A stretch of 64,000 nt of DNA, taken from NCBI RefSeq assembly GCF_018380615.1, contig NZ_JAGYVZ010000017.1, positions 62,001-126,000 on the forward strand, read 5' to 3'. Both the position numbers and the translations under genes were made by a program. Shown piece after piece: positions 26,945 to 34,976 of this stretch. A model generated the notes under the pieces. It did not search any database and was not told the DNA's origin. It saw only the letters and a list, made by a program, of their open reading frames with translations. Source of the DNA: Flavobacterium psychroterrae (GTDB lineage: Bacteria > Bacteroidota > Bacteroidia > Flavobacteriales > Flavobacteriaceae). Every line of letters starts with the position of its first letter. The first letter of the stretch is position 1.

Positions 26945-27721
26945 TTATTCAAAAAAGTCTAATAAAACAGTTTTCAATTCTTCCTTGTTTTCAATCTGGC
27001 TCATGTGTCCGTCATCAAAAGAAACCAGTTTTACAGTTGTATTTTCTATTTGAGCAGTATTTTCGTCATAGTTTAAAACGGGATCTTTTTTGCCTAAAAC
27101 CAATAATACAGGAAACAAATCCTGTTTCAATAACGATTCTCTGTCTTTTCTAATCTTCATTCCTTCAAGCGAAGCTACAATTCCTTGCAAAGGAGTTTTT
27201 AAAGCCTGAATTTTCACCTTCTCGATTTCATCTTCTAGTCTTGTTCTGTTGTTTTCGCTGAATAAATTAGCAATTGCAAGGCTTACAAAGTTTACATAAT
27301 TTTGTTTTACTGCTTTTATGGCGCGATTTCGGTTTATTTTTTTATCGTGACTATCTGCTTTTGAGCTGGAATTTAATAAAACTAATTTATTAATTTTCTT
27401 TGGGAATAATTCGGCAAAAGCCAAACCAACATAACCTCCCATAGAATGCCCTAGAATAATCGCTTTTTCGATTTTTAAATGATCTAAAACCTCGTGAACA
27501 GCATTTGCATTATCCTCCATAGAATGCACATATCCCAAACAATCAGATTCACCATGACCCAATAAATCAATTGTGATAACGCGATAATTTTCAGAGAAAA
27601 GATCAACATATTCCTTCCACATTTTTTTATTTTCCAGAAAGCCGTGAAGTAATACAATCGCAGTTCCTTTACCTGAATCAGTAAAAGATATTTTAGTGTT
27701 TTTATATAGAATATTTTTCAA
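26945..27721 (-). CDS. Alpha/beta hydrolase
   Basis: 258 residues, no signal peptide. The alpha/beta-hydrolase fold is shown by the oxyanion region LLHGFLENKKMW, the nucleophile elbow GHSMGG (Ser 93), the acid in GKKDPV (Asp 213) and the His in DDGHMSQIE (His 239). The triad is complete. The closest named groups are the MenH-like and carboxylesterase-like small hydrolases, but the substrate cannot be told. It is monocistronic. A palindromic repeat region separates it from the upstream Xaa-Pro aminopeptidase gene on the same strand. Confidence 0.88.
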   Translation of the reverse strand: MKNILYKNTKISFTDSGKGTAIVLLHGFLENKKMWKEYVDLFSENYRVITIDLLGHGESDCLGYVHSMEDNANAVHEVLDHLKIEKAIILGHSMGGYVGLAFAELFPKKINKLVLLNSSSKADSHDKKINRNRAIKAVKQNYVNFVSLAIANLFSENNRTRLEDEIEKVKIQALKTPLQGIVASLEGMKIRKDRESLLKQDLFPVLLVLGKKDPVLNYDENTAQIENTTVKLVSFDDGHMSQIENKEELKTVLLDFFE

Positions 27722-27845
27722 AATGATGTTTTAAAGTTGAATCACAAATATAAGAAAACCCAAAACCATATTAAAAGATAAGTTCATTCGAGTTAAAATT
27801 ATACGTTATTCAGTTCATTTAAAGGAAGCATAAAAACATAAAGTA

Positions 27846-28013
27846 TTAAACCATATAAGTGATATAAGTCCATTTTAGTTTAAAAATGCTTATCGAGTTC
27901 AATTTTAGAGAAAACTTAAAAGTAAAAAAACATTAAACCATATAAGTTCATTTAGTTAAAAAAGATAGTATTCAGCTCAACCTGAAATGAACTTATATCA
28001 CTTATATGGTTAA
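27846..28013. repeat. Palindromic intergenic element with 20-bp inverted ends
   Basis: Perfect 20-bp inverted arms at 27850-27869 and 27991-28010 (core ACCATATAAGTGATATAAGT). A third partial copy of the arm, ACCATATAAGT, is at 27937-27947. The interior has no open frame. It lies between two minus-strand genes and resembles a non-autonomous palindromic repeat. It could also form a long hairpin in read-through RNA. Confidence 0.7.
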
Positions 28014-28014
28014 A

Positions 28015-28047
28015 ATAAAAAAAATGGTCAGCATTTACGCCAACCAT
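28015..28047 (-). terminator. Terminator of the Xaa-Pro aminopeptidase gene
   Basis: Read on the minus strand: a 9-bp stem with two G-T pairs (28039-28047 with 28024-28032), loop GTAAAT, then eight T. It lies 40 bp past the stop. Confidence 0.65.
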
Positions 28048-28086
28048 CTTTCTTCTATACTCTTTCTTCTTCTAGTCTTTCCTCAC

Positions 28087-29379
28087 TTAAGAATTCATCA
28101 AACTTTCGATTTCATCTGCTTCAACCGGAATATTGCGCATCAGGTTAAAAGGCTCTCCTTTTTCCTGAACGACAACATTATCTTCCAAGCGAATTCCGAA
28201 ACCTTCTGCAGGAATATAAATTCCAGGCTCAACAGTAAAAACCATATTTGCTTTCATAGGTTCGTGAAGTAAGCCATAATCATGCGTGTCAAGACCCATG
28301 TGATGAGAAGTTCCGTGCATGAAATATTTTTTATAAGCTGGCCATTCAGGGTTTTCGTTCTGAACATCGGCTTTATCAAGTAAACCCAAACCAAGTAATT
28401 CCGAAGTCATGATTTTACCTACTTCAATATGATATTGTTTCCAAAGAGTTCCCGGAGCCAACATTTTTGTAGCTTCGTTTTTAACTTTCAAAACTGCATT
28501 ATAAACTGCTTTTTGTCTTTCAGAGAATCTTCCCGAAACCGGAATCGTTCTCGTCATATCGCTTGAATAATTAGCATATTCAGCCGCAACATCTAATAAA
28601 ATTAAATCTCCCGCTTTACATTGCTGATTGTTTTCGATGTAATGCAAAACGTTTGCATTATTTCCCGAAGCAATAATAGGCGTATAAGCAAAACCTTTAG
28701 AACGGTTACGAATAAATTCATGAACCAACTCGGCTTCGATTTCATATTCGGTAACATTTGGTTTCACGAAAGGCAATAATCTACGGAAACCTTTCTCAGT
28801 AATATCACAAGCGTGCTGAATCAAATCTATTTCTTCACTTTCTTTTACAGAACGAATGCGTTGCAAAATCGGGTTGCTTTTCGCAACATTATGTGCAGGA
28901 TAACGCTCTTTCCACCATTTTACAAAACGAGCTTCGCGAGTTTCAGTTTCAACAGTTGCGCGATAATGTTCATTTGTATTAATGTACATTGTATCAGCAT
29001 ACGTCATCATTTCGTTCAAAACCTTATGAAAATCCTGCAACCAATAAACCGTTCTGATTCCCGAAACCTGAAAAGCACGTTCTTTACTTAGCTTTTCGCC
29101 TTCCCAAACGGCGATATGATCATTTGTTTCTTTCAGGAAAAGCATCTCTTTTTGGTTCTCATAAGGCGCATCCGGAAACAAAAGCAAAATACTTTCTTCC
29201 TGATCTACACCGCTCAGATAAAAAATATCCCTGTGTTGTGCAAATGGCAAAGTACTATCAGCACTAACCGGATAAATGTCGTTTGAGTTGAAAACGGCAA
29301 CAGAATTAGGTTTCATTTCTGCCGTAAATTTTCTGCGATTTTTTACAAAAAGAGCGCTGTTTATTTGATGATATTTCAT
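28087..29379 (-). CDS. pepP: Xaa-Pro aminopeptidase (aminopeptidase P family, M24)
   Basis: 430 residues, cytoplasmic. It removes an N-terminal residue preceding proline. The N-terminal domain has the typical YLSGVDQEESILLLFPD. The C-terminal pita-bread domain carries the dinuclear metal ligands: LLDVAAEYANYSSDMTRT with both Asp, HGTSHHMGLDTHD with the metal His, FTVEPGIYIP with Glu, and IRLEDNVVV with the last Glu. All ligands are present. The start at 29379 gives the expected KYHQINSALFVKNRRKF beginning. Confidence 0.93.
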   Translation of the reverse strand: MKYHQINSALFVKNRRKFTAEMKPNSVAVFNSNDIYPVSADSTLPFAQHRDIFYLSGVDQEESILLLFPDAPYENQKEMLFLKETNDHIAVWEGEKLSKERAFQVSGIRTVYWLQDFHKVLNEMMTYADTMYINTNEHYRATVETETREARFVKWWKERYPAHNVAKSNPILQRIRSVKESEEIDLIQHACDITEKGFRRLLPFVKPNVTEYEIEAELVHEFIRNRSKGFAYTPIIASGNNANVLHYIENNQQCKAGDLILLDVAAEYANYSSDMTRTIPVSGRFSERQKAVYNAVLKVKNEATKMLAPGTLWKQYHIEVGKIMTSELLGLGLLDKADVQNENPEWPAYKKYFMHGTSHHMGLDTHDYGLLHEPMKANMVFTVEPGIYIPAEGFGIRLEDNVVVQEKGEPFNLMRNIPVEADEIESLMNS

Positions 29380-29774
29380 AATAACTTAATTTTTGAACTT
29401 CGAATTTCAAAATTACTAATTTTTAGAGAATGGCATCAGATTGCTTTATTAAAGTTTTCTTATTTGTTTTGGTTTTGACGCGAAGACATTAAGTCGCAAA
29501 GTTTTTTTTACACAATAATTCGTAATTGGCTCCGCAAAGTAAACCCGACAGGTTTTTAAAACCTTTTGGGTTTGATAACTTAGCAACTTAGCCTCTCAGA
29601 ACCTTAGAATCTTGATAATAATGGCGTGCCCCTCCGGGTCGGGCTTTCGGCTATATCTTTTATTCCGTTCCACTTTATAAAAGGATACCGCCTCAATCCC
29701 TCACGCGAACTCCGCTTCGTACGACTTTATTATTTAAATTAAGAATAAGTTTTCCAATTGTAGTATTTCGTATA
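29380..29774. repeat. Repeat-rich intergenic region with a GC-rich structured element
   Basis: About 395 bp without a gene. It holds decayed palindromic sequence (AACCCGACAGG with CCTTTTGGGTT around 29547-29573) and then, at about 29622-29723, a conspicuously GC-rich stretch. The latter begins GGCGTGCCCCTCCGGG, contains an imperfect hairpin TATCTTTTAT/ATAAAAGGATA, and ends at TCACGCGAACTCCGC. From memory, near-identical GC-rich segments recur between genes in many Bacteroidota genomes. It precedes a gene of unknown origin. Confidence 0.55.
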
Positions 29775-31340
29775 TTGTCATTAAATGAGAGAAATTTATT
29801 TATAATTAATCAGAAAGGAATGTTTAATAGCAATCAGAATAACAAAATTTACTCGCTCTATACCCCATTTAGAAATCTACTTAGAAAATTAAATCAAATT
29901 GACAGTATATATGTGATTTGGTGTTATTCAAGAAATTTTACATTTAATTTAGAAATTCCTCAGGATATTGAATTACCCGCTGGCTTTGTAATGAATGATA
30001 AAATTGATAACCGACGTTATTATGGTGTTCCAGAATATGAACAAGAATTTCTATTAAAACAAATATTAATTAATTGTGATAATAAGCATTCAAAAATTAG
30101 TATTCGAAATAGAGAAAGATTATCAAAAATTATCAATTATTCAAGAAAAACCCTTAGTGAAGGCATATCTAAAATTTCGATCGATGGTTTGGAATTGGAA
30201 GAAGATTTTTTAATTGAATTTCATAGAATGGCTCATCGTCAGTTTAGCTGGCAAAAAAGTTTTAATTTAAATATTATATTCAGATATTACAAAATTTATT
30301 GTAATGAGGAATTAAAAATAATTATAGAAAAAAGATTTAAGATGTCTCCATTTGAAATTTTTATAATAGGTTTTTTTCTTTTTAGGCATACTGCAAATAC
30401 TTTTAGGCTTCCTTTACCTTTTAAATCTGATTTTGACATGATTTCTAACGAAAAACTTGATGTTTTTTTTCAGAATTTTTCTATAACTACAGATGACGCT
30501 AAGAAGGAATTAAAAGAATCTCAGCAAATGAATGAGAATCTATTTTATTCATATAATCCATTGCATGCTAAACCAATTTTAATATTTGAAAATACTTTTA
30601 TTTGTCCAATGCATTTACTCCTTTTTTGGCAGATAACGAACGGGCTTTATTATTCGATTGTAAATGAATTGGGGTTTGAAAATGCTTATGGTAATGCATT
30701 TGAAAATTATATAGGTGAGGTTTTATACAATACTATAAATAACAATGATATAGGGATTTATCCAGAAGAAAAATATGGAAAGAAAGAAAAAAGAACTACT
30801 GATTGGATTTTACTAGATTCGAAAGCGATTTTGTTTATTGAGTGCAAAACTAAGCGTTTGACTATTGGTTCAAAAACAGAACTTGATATAAAAAAGGGAT
30901 TAGTTAGGGATTTGAAAAAAATGGCTGGTTTTGTTGCTCAAGTTTATAAAACATACCTAGATTATAGACACAATGAATATCCTACATTGAAATTTGACAA
31001 GACTTTGGAGTTTATTCCACTTGTTTTAACTTTAGAAACTTGGTATATCAATTTTAATCCACGAATTATGTTAATATTAAATAATTATATAGTATCGGAA
31101 TTTGAAAGAGAAAAATTAGATCAAGAACTTTTATCTAAGTTTCCTTACCATCTACGCTCATGTGAAGATTTTGAAAAAGATATTCAAATTATTAATACTG
31201 TTGGTATTAAGAAATATTTTGAAATGATTAAAAGCAATACATTAAATGATTATTGTAAAGATTTTCCGTATGTTTATCAATTTGCTGAAACTTTTAAAGA
31301 AACATTTCTTGATCCACTAAAAGAAACATATAAAGGATAA
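29775..31340 (+). CDS. Unknown protein with PD-(D/E)XK nuclease-like C-terminal half
   Basis: 521 residues from TTG 29775, or 506 from ATG 29820; the start is uncertain. The N-terminal 250 or so residues are helical and unrecognised, with Trp, Tyr and Phe in abundance. Residues 300-360 hold the pattern FENYIGEVL, then TTDWILLDSKAILFIECKTK, which gives D343, E356 and K358 spaced as in the PD-(D/E)XK nuclease core (strand-D, strand-ExK). No signal peptide. The gene is solitary and even richer in A+T than its neighbours, and it is flanked on both sides by repeats and by a broken GNAT gene, all signs of an exchangeable locus. Such nuclease folds are common in defence proteins, but nothing here proves that role. 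Confidence 0.6.
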   Translation: MSLNERNLFIINQKGMFNSNQNNKIYSLYTPFRNLLRKLNQIDSIYVIWCYSRNFTFNLEIPQDIELPAGFVMNDKIDNRRYYGVPEYEQEFLLKQILINCDNKHSKISIRNRERLSKIINYSRKTLSEGISKISIDGLELEEDFLIEFHRMAHRQFSWQKSFNLNIIFRYYKIYCNEELKIIIEKRFKMSPFEIFIIGFFLFRHTANTFRLPLPFKSDFDMISNEKLDVFFQNFSITTDDAKKELKESQQMNENLFYSYNPLHAKPILIFENTFICPMHLLLFWQITNGLYYSIVNELGFENAYGNAFENYIGEVLYNTINNNDIGIYPEEKYGKKEKRTTDWILLDSKAILFIECKTKRLTIGSKTELDIKKGLVRDLKKMAGFVAQVYKTYLDYRHNEYPTLKFDKTLEFIPLVLTLETWYINFNPRIMLILNNYIVSEFEREKLDQELLSKFPYHLRSCEDFEKDIQIINTVGIKKYFEMIKSNTLNDYCKDFPYVYQFAETFKETFLDPLKETYKG

Positions 31341-31442
31341 TTGTTATAATTGAGTTTAAAAAAGAAGATTTGCAACTACATAAAAAAATATCTCTAATCT
31401 CTGCCGGCAAACAAAATCCACAAAACCATCGATTATTAAAAA

Positions 31443-31893
31443 ATGACGATCAAAAAAGCAAATTCAAACGACCACGAAATCTTAACCCAAATAACCAAAA
31501 AGTCAAAAGCACATTGGGGATATTCAAATGAGCAAATCGAAATTTGGTCTGAATTTCTAACGGTTTCTAAAAGAATATATCGAAACAAATCCAGTTTATA
31601 ATTTAGTTATTGAAGACAAAATTATTGGATATTATTCCTTCTTCCACGAAAGTGAAAACACTATAAAACTGGATAATTTGTTTGTTTTGCCTGACTTTAT
31701 CGGCAAAGGATTCGGGAAAATATTAATGAATGATTTTCTAAACAAATTAAAAAATATTGACGGTCAAAAAGTTATTTTGAACTCAGAGCCAAATGCAGAA
31801 ACTTTTTATGCAAAATTCGGATTTGTGAAAATTGGTCAAATAGAAACTTCGATTAAAGATCGTTATTTGCCAATAATGGAATTGAATTTTTAA
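31443..31893 (+). pseudogene. GNAT-family N-acetyltransferase, frameshifted
   Basis: The first part (ATG 31443) reads KKSKAHWGYSNEQIEIWSE and then hits a stop at 31617 in its frame. From the AAAA run at 31569-31572 the next frame continues with EYIETNPVYNLVIEDKIIGYY and the acetyl-CoA motif LFVLPDFIGKGFGKILM, ending FYAKFGFVKIGQIE ... IMELNF. Removing one A joins both parts into a normal GNAT enzyme of 149 residues. The reading frame is thus broken by a single-base insertion in a homopolymer. This may be a recent pseudogene, a phase-variable tract or a sequencing error. Confidence 0.8.
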
Positions 31894-31937
31894 GTTTTTT
31901 TGTCATCGAGAAAAGTGTTTTGGCTTATTCTCAAGCT

Positions 31938-32039
31938 TTGTCATTCTGAGGAACGAAGAATCTCCGCAAGTAACTCGACAAAGTATTTCTTAACATTACG
32001 GAATTTATCGCGAAGATTCTTCGTTCCTCAGAATGACAA
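31938..32039. repeat. Palindromic repeat with 26-bp perfect inverted arms
   Basis: Arms at 31938-31963 and 32014-32039 are exact reverse complements. Their core, GTCATTCTGAGGAACGAAG, is a very common intergenic repeat motif in several bacterial phyla. The 50-nt interior has no open frame. It lies between the frameshifted GNAT gene and the Xre regulator. Confidence 0.85.
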
Positions 32040-32049
32040 TATTGCGCAT

Positions 32050-32089
32050 AAAAAAACCTTTGTCAAAGTTTTAAAACTTTGACAAAGGT
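32050..32089 (-). terminator. Terminator of the Xre regulator gene
   Basis: A perfect 34-nt palindrome (32056-32072 with 32073-32089). On the minus strand it is followed by six T. It lies 31 bp beyond the xre stop. Confidence 0.75.
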
Positions 32090-32120
32090 GTATAACGTAT
32101 TATAAAATCTTAAATGAAAA

Positions 32121-32525
32121 TTATTTTTCGCTCAACAACTTCTCTAAAAAAGCAACTTTCTCTTTTTCAGCCTGAATTAATTGTTGATAAAGCTTTTTAT
32201 TCTCCTCAAAAGCTTCAAGAAGTTTATCAAGCGGATTAAATGTACAGCCATGATTTACAGATGAAGCGTTATCTTGATAAGTATTTCCAATAATATTGAA
32301 AACAGCTTCTTCTGAAAAATTCTTTATAACATCAGGAGTAACGCCCAAAAGTCCGGCTATTGTTTTTAGTTTTTCGTCGTCAACGGTTTCACTTCCTTCA
32401 ATAATAGAAATAGTTTGCTGACTTACACCCATTGAAATTGCAAGTGCGTCTTGTTTCATATCTCTAAGTTCCCTGATTCGGCTAATGTTTCGCCCAATAT
32501 GTTTTGGTTTTGTATCTGTGCTCAT
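32121..32525 (-). CDS. Xre-family DNA-binding protein with C-terminal coiled coil
   Basis: 134 residues. The N-terminal helix-turn-helix is clear: IGRNISRIRELRDMKQDALA, then MGVSQQTISIIEGSETVDDE and LKTIAGLLGV (about residues 10-65). A linker follows, then an acidic-basic helix LDKLLEAFEENKKLYQQL to EKVAFLEKLL that should form a coiled coil and dimerise. This is a cytoplasmic transcription regulator. No S24 peptidase or sensor domain. An exact -7 box lies only 4 nt before the ATG. The divergent 451-aa gene starts about 190 bp away and might be controlled by it. Confidence 0.88.
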   Translation of the reverse strand: MSTDTKPKHIGRNISRIRELRDMKQDALAISMGVSQQTISIIEGSETVDDEKLKTIAGLLGVTPDVIKNFSEEAVFNIIGNTYQDNASSVNHGCTFNPLDKLLEAFEENKKLYQQLIQAEKEKVAFLEKLLSEK

Positions 32526-32529
32526 AGTT

Positions 32530-32537
32530 CAAAGATA
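32530..32537 (-). promoter_or_regulatory. -7 box immediately before the xre start
   Basis: The minus strand reads TATCTTTG, an exact match, with only 4 nt to the ATG. If it is functional, the transcript would be leaderless or nearly so. Confidence 0.4.
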
Positions 32538-32714
32538 TTTAAAATTCGGTTACGTTTTTGGTTTCGGTGGGAAACAAGTCTTTGTTTGTAAAATACATTT
32601 TGCGATTTGTTTCTCGTGGCATAAAAATACAATTTTTCTGACTGTTGTTGATTTTTATAATAGAATTGCGTAATCTTGATATATAAATTCCGAAGCCATT
32701 CAATAAAAAATAAA

Positions 32715-34070
32715 ATGCACAATTCAGTTTTCAAATTAGTTACCATTAAAGACGTTAAAACGCAATATCCATTTTTAATCGATCACGAAGGATTTGATTA
32801 TTCTGAAGATTGGCAAGACGAAGATTTCTTTTTAGTTTCTGATGAAAATGTAAATTTTGAAGGCGATTTTTATCTCGATCTTTATGAAGATGAACATAAA
32901 AAATGGCTTTCCAGTATATTGAATCTTCCATTAAAAGAAATTGATTCCATAAGAATCGAAGGCATTTTAATAAACGGAAATTTCACCACAAACGGCACCA
33001 TCATAAATGCCGAAGGAGATTATGGACCGTATGTTTTTATTAGCGGAAATGTGACTTGCCAAAGTTTATTATTAGGCGGTTCTTATGTTGAAATAAAAGG
33101 AAATGTCACAGCTGAAGAAGTTGTCATGACATCCTATAATCATGGTAATTTTAAATGTTCCGGCATTATTGAATCTCCTGTTTTTATTGTTGACGATCAT
33201 TATACGACATTTTCAGGACGAAAAAATGATTTGTTTTATTACAATGATAAAACAGAGAATTCGGATTTAAAAAATGATTGCGAATACGATTCTGAAACTG
33301 ACGAATATATTATTTCAGATGAATTGCGAAAACATCTGGATAATCCATTAATAACAACTTTCGAAGAATTAATGCGCGAATTAGAGCATGGAGAATTGGT
33401 TTTAAAACAAAATAATCCGCCGCCGAAAACTTACGAATATTGGCAAAAAAGAGTCGCTTCAAATTATAGAGATTTAAAAATAGTTCCGCCTCAATTTAAA
33501 ACCAAAGAATTGTTTGAGTTAGCATTGAAAATTACATTTCATGCTTTGGATTATGTCGATAAGGACTTTATTACGCCGGAACTTTGTGAAAAAATAGTTG
33601 GTAAAAATGGATTTGCGATTCAGAAAATTCCGGATCAGTTTATAACAAAAGAACTCTGTTTAAAAGCGGCTCAAAGCGGAACCTTGATTTCGTTGTTTCC
33701 AAGTGAATTTTATTCTGAAGAATTGATTTTAACGACATTTGAAAATGGCAAACATGAACCGAATATAAACGATGTTCCTTCTGAATTTATTACAGAAAGT
33801 TTGCTCGAAGAATATGTGAAAATTGGCAAAGGTTTATGGCTCGATAAGGTTTGTAAAGAGAACGGAATAGATAAAGTATCGATTTTAAAACGCGTAATTG
33901 ATTCCGGAATACAAAATCTTAACGCTGTTTTTGGAAATCATTTTAGTAAAGAAATTGTTGATTATGCAGCTTCAATTTATAATAATGAACCACATAAACC
34001 AGAATGGAATGAATACGTTCAAAAATATAAAGTTAAATTTGAGCGACTGGATTTGACTGAATATTTGTAA
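32715..34070 (+). CDS. Unknown 451-residue protein with beta-helix-like and repeat parts
   Basis: The ATG at 32715 is chosen because the frame's earlier start adds a non-conserved-looking leader. Residues about 75-160 alternate short hydrophobic strands and Gly/Asn turns (GILINGNFTTNGTIINAEG, YVFISGNVTCQSLLLGGSY, VEIKGNVTAEEVVM), as in bactofilin-like or polymer-forming right-handed beta-helices. The C-terminal part (about 270-420) holds degenerate helical repeats with the phrase P-x-x-F-x-T/S-x-E-L: PQFKTKELFELA, KDFITPELCEKI, DQFITKELCLKA, SEFYSEELILTT, SEFITESLLEEY. These resemble DUF4116-type repeats. No signal peptide, membrane helix or catalytic motif. Function unknown. An NTF2-like gene follows after 24 bp and may be co-transcribed. 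Confidence 0.7.
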   Translation: MHNSVFKLVTIKDVKTQYPFLIDHEGFDYSEDWQDEDFFLVSDENVNFEGDFYLDLYEDEHKKWLSSILNLPLKEIDSIRIEGILINGNFTTNGTIINAEGDYGPYVFISGNVTCQSLLLGGSYVEIKGNVTAEEVVMTSYNHGNFKCSGIIESPVFIVDDHYTTFSGRKNDLFYYNDKTENSDLKNDCEYDSETDEYIISDELRKHLDNPLITTFEELMRELEHGELVLKQNNPPPKTYEYWQKRVASNYRDLKIVPPQFKTKELFELALKITFHALDYVDKDFITPELCEKIVGKNGFAIQKIPDQFITKELCLKAAQSGTLISLFPSEFYSEELILTTFENGKHEPNINDVPSEFITESLLEEYVKIGKGLWLDKVCKENGIDKVSILKRVIDSGIQNLNAVFGNHFSKEIVDYAASIYNNEPHKPEWNEYVQKYKVKFERLDLTEYL

Positions 34071-34094
34071 TTAATAATAATCTATTTTAATATT

Positions 34095-34472
34095 ATGATT
34101 GACAGAGAAAAAATAATACAGAATTATATTGATGGTTACAATCAATTTGATATTGATAAAATGATTGCTGATTTTGATGATAAAATTATTTTTGAGAATA
34201 TCCAAAATGGTGAAGTAAATATGACTTTAACAGGATTCGCAGAATTTAAAAATCAGGCGAAAGAAGCAAAAAAGTATTTTTCGAAAAGATTTCAAACTGT
34301 GGAAACCTTCAGACATTCAGATTCTAAGACCGAAATAGATATTGATTATCATGGTGTTTTAGCAATGGATTTGCCGAACGGAATGAAAACAGGAGAACAA
34401 TTAAACTTAACAGGAAAGTCTGTTTTTGAGTTTTTAGATAATAAAATTATTAGATTGAGGGATATAAGTTAA
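34095..34472 (+). CDS. NTF2/SnoaL-like small protein
   Basis: 125 residues. The start IQNYIDGYNQFDIDKMIADFDDKIIFENI is the typical N-terminal helix and strand of the cone-shaped SnoaL/NTF2 fold. It is followed by LTGFAEFKNQAKEA and sheet strands ending GKSVFEFLDNKIIRLRDIS. These proteins bind small ligands or catalyse isomerase or hydrolase reactions, and the actual substrate cannot be told. It is 24 bp downstream of the 451-aa gene, with a terminator after it. Confidence 0.82.
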   Translation: MIDREKIIQNYIDGYNQFDIDKMIADFDDKIIFENIQNGEVNMTLTGFAEFKNQAKEAKKYFSKRFQTVETFRHSDSKTEIDIDYHGVLAMDLPNGMKTGEQLNLTGKSVFEFLDNKIIRLRDIS

Positions 34473-34514
34473 TTATAAAACAGATTAATCTTTTCAGTAA
34501 TGAAAAGATTGAGC

Positions 34515-34552
34515 ATAAAAAAACTGCCATCTTGTTGATAGCAGTTTTTAAT
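34515..34552. terminator. Terminator between the NTF2-like gene and the convergent leader-peptide gene
   Basis: AAACTGC-ATC pairs with GAT-GCAGTTT across TTGTT with one mismatch. An A-run lies before it and a T-run after, so it can work in both directions. Confidence 0.7.
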
Positions 34553-34562
34553 AAATTGATGA

Positions 34563-34748
34563 TTATGTCGCTCCGTATTCCATACAGATACTATTTGTTG
34601 ATGTTTTGTATAAATACCAACCACATGAGTTTATGGTATAAAAAGTGACTTCTTGACCATTACATAACGGCCATGGTGTGCAGGGTGCACCAGTGCCACC
34701 GTTAATTGATTTCAATTCTTCTTTTGATAATTTTTGGAAATTTTTCAT
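34563..34748 (-). CDS. Double-glycine-leader peptide precursor (bacteriocin-like or natural-product precursor)
   Basis: 61 residues. The leader MKNFQKLSKEELKSINGG is the classic Bacteroidota GG leader (LSKxELKxINGG), cleaved after Gly 18 by C39-peptidase ABC exporters. The predicted 43-residue core is rich in aromatic and small residues. It has four Cys, at positions 23, 29, 42 and 55, which could form two disulfides or be modified. No modification enzyme, C39 transporter or immunity gene is recognisable next to it, so it is an orphan. A LytTR regulator with membrane helices is divergent, about 230 bp away, and might control it, as such regulators do for bacteriocins elsewhere. Activity is not shown. 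Confidence 0.82.
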   Translation of the reverse strand: MKNFQKLSKEELKSINGGTGAPCTPWPLCNGQEVTFYTINSCGWYLYKTSTNSICMEYGAT

Positions 34749-34976
34749 AGTAATTTGTTTTTTGGGTTTCCTACTCTATAAGTTTTTCGGATACGACTGT
34801 GATAAAAATACAAATTATTTTTTAGATAAATACTTACAAAAAAGAGCTTTTTCGATTTGGATTTATTTTTTGAGAATCTGCAATCTTTTTGTTTTTTCAA
34901 GATAAATTTGGGGTAAATTCCTTCTTTTTTTGTGTTTTTATTCTAATATTGTACATTAATAATTGCTTTAAAAAAG

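Noticed and set aside
28006-28272. Plus-strand frames opposite the Xaa-Pro aminopeptidase gene
   Set aside because: They are antisense shadows with Cys/His/Phe-rich composition, lying on a well-supported gene.
32121-34070. Xre regulator plus 451-aa protein as a toxin-antitoxin pair
   Set aside because: The genes are divergent about 190 bp apart, not coupled, and the larger protein has no toxin motif. A regulatory link remains possible but not a toxin-antitoxin system.
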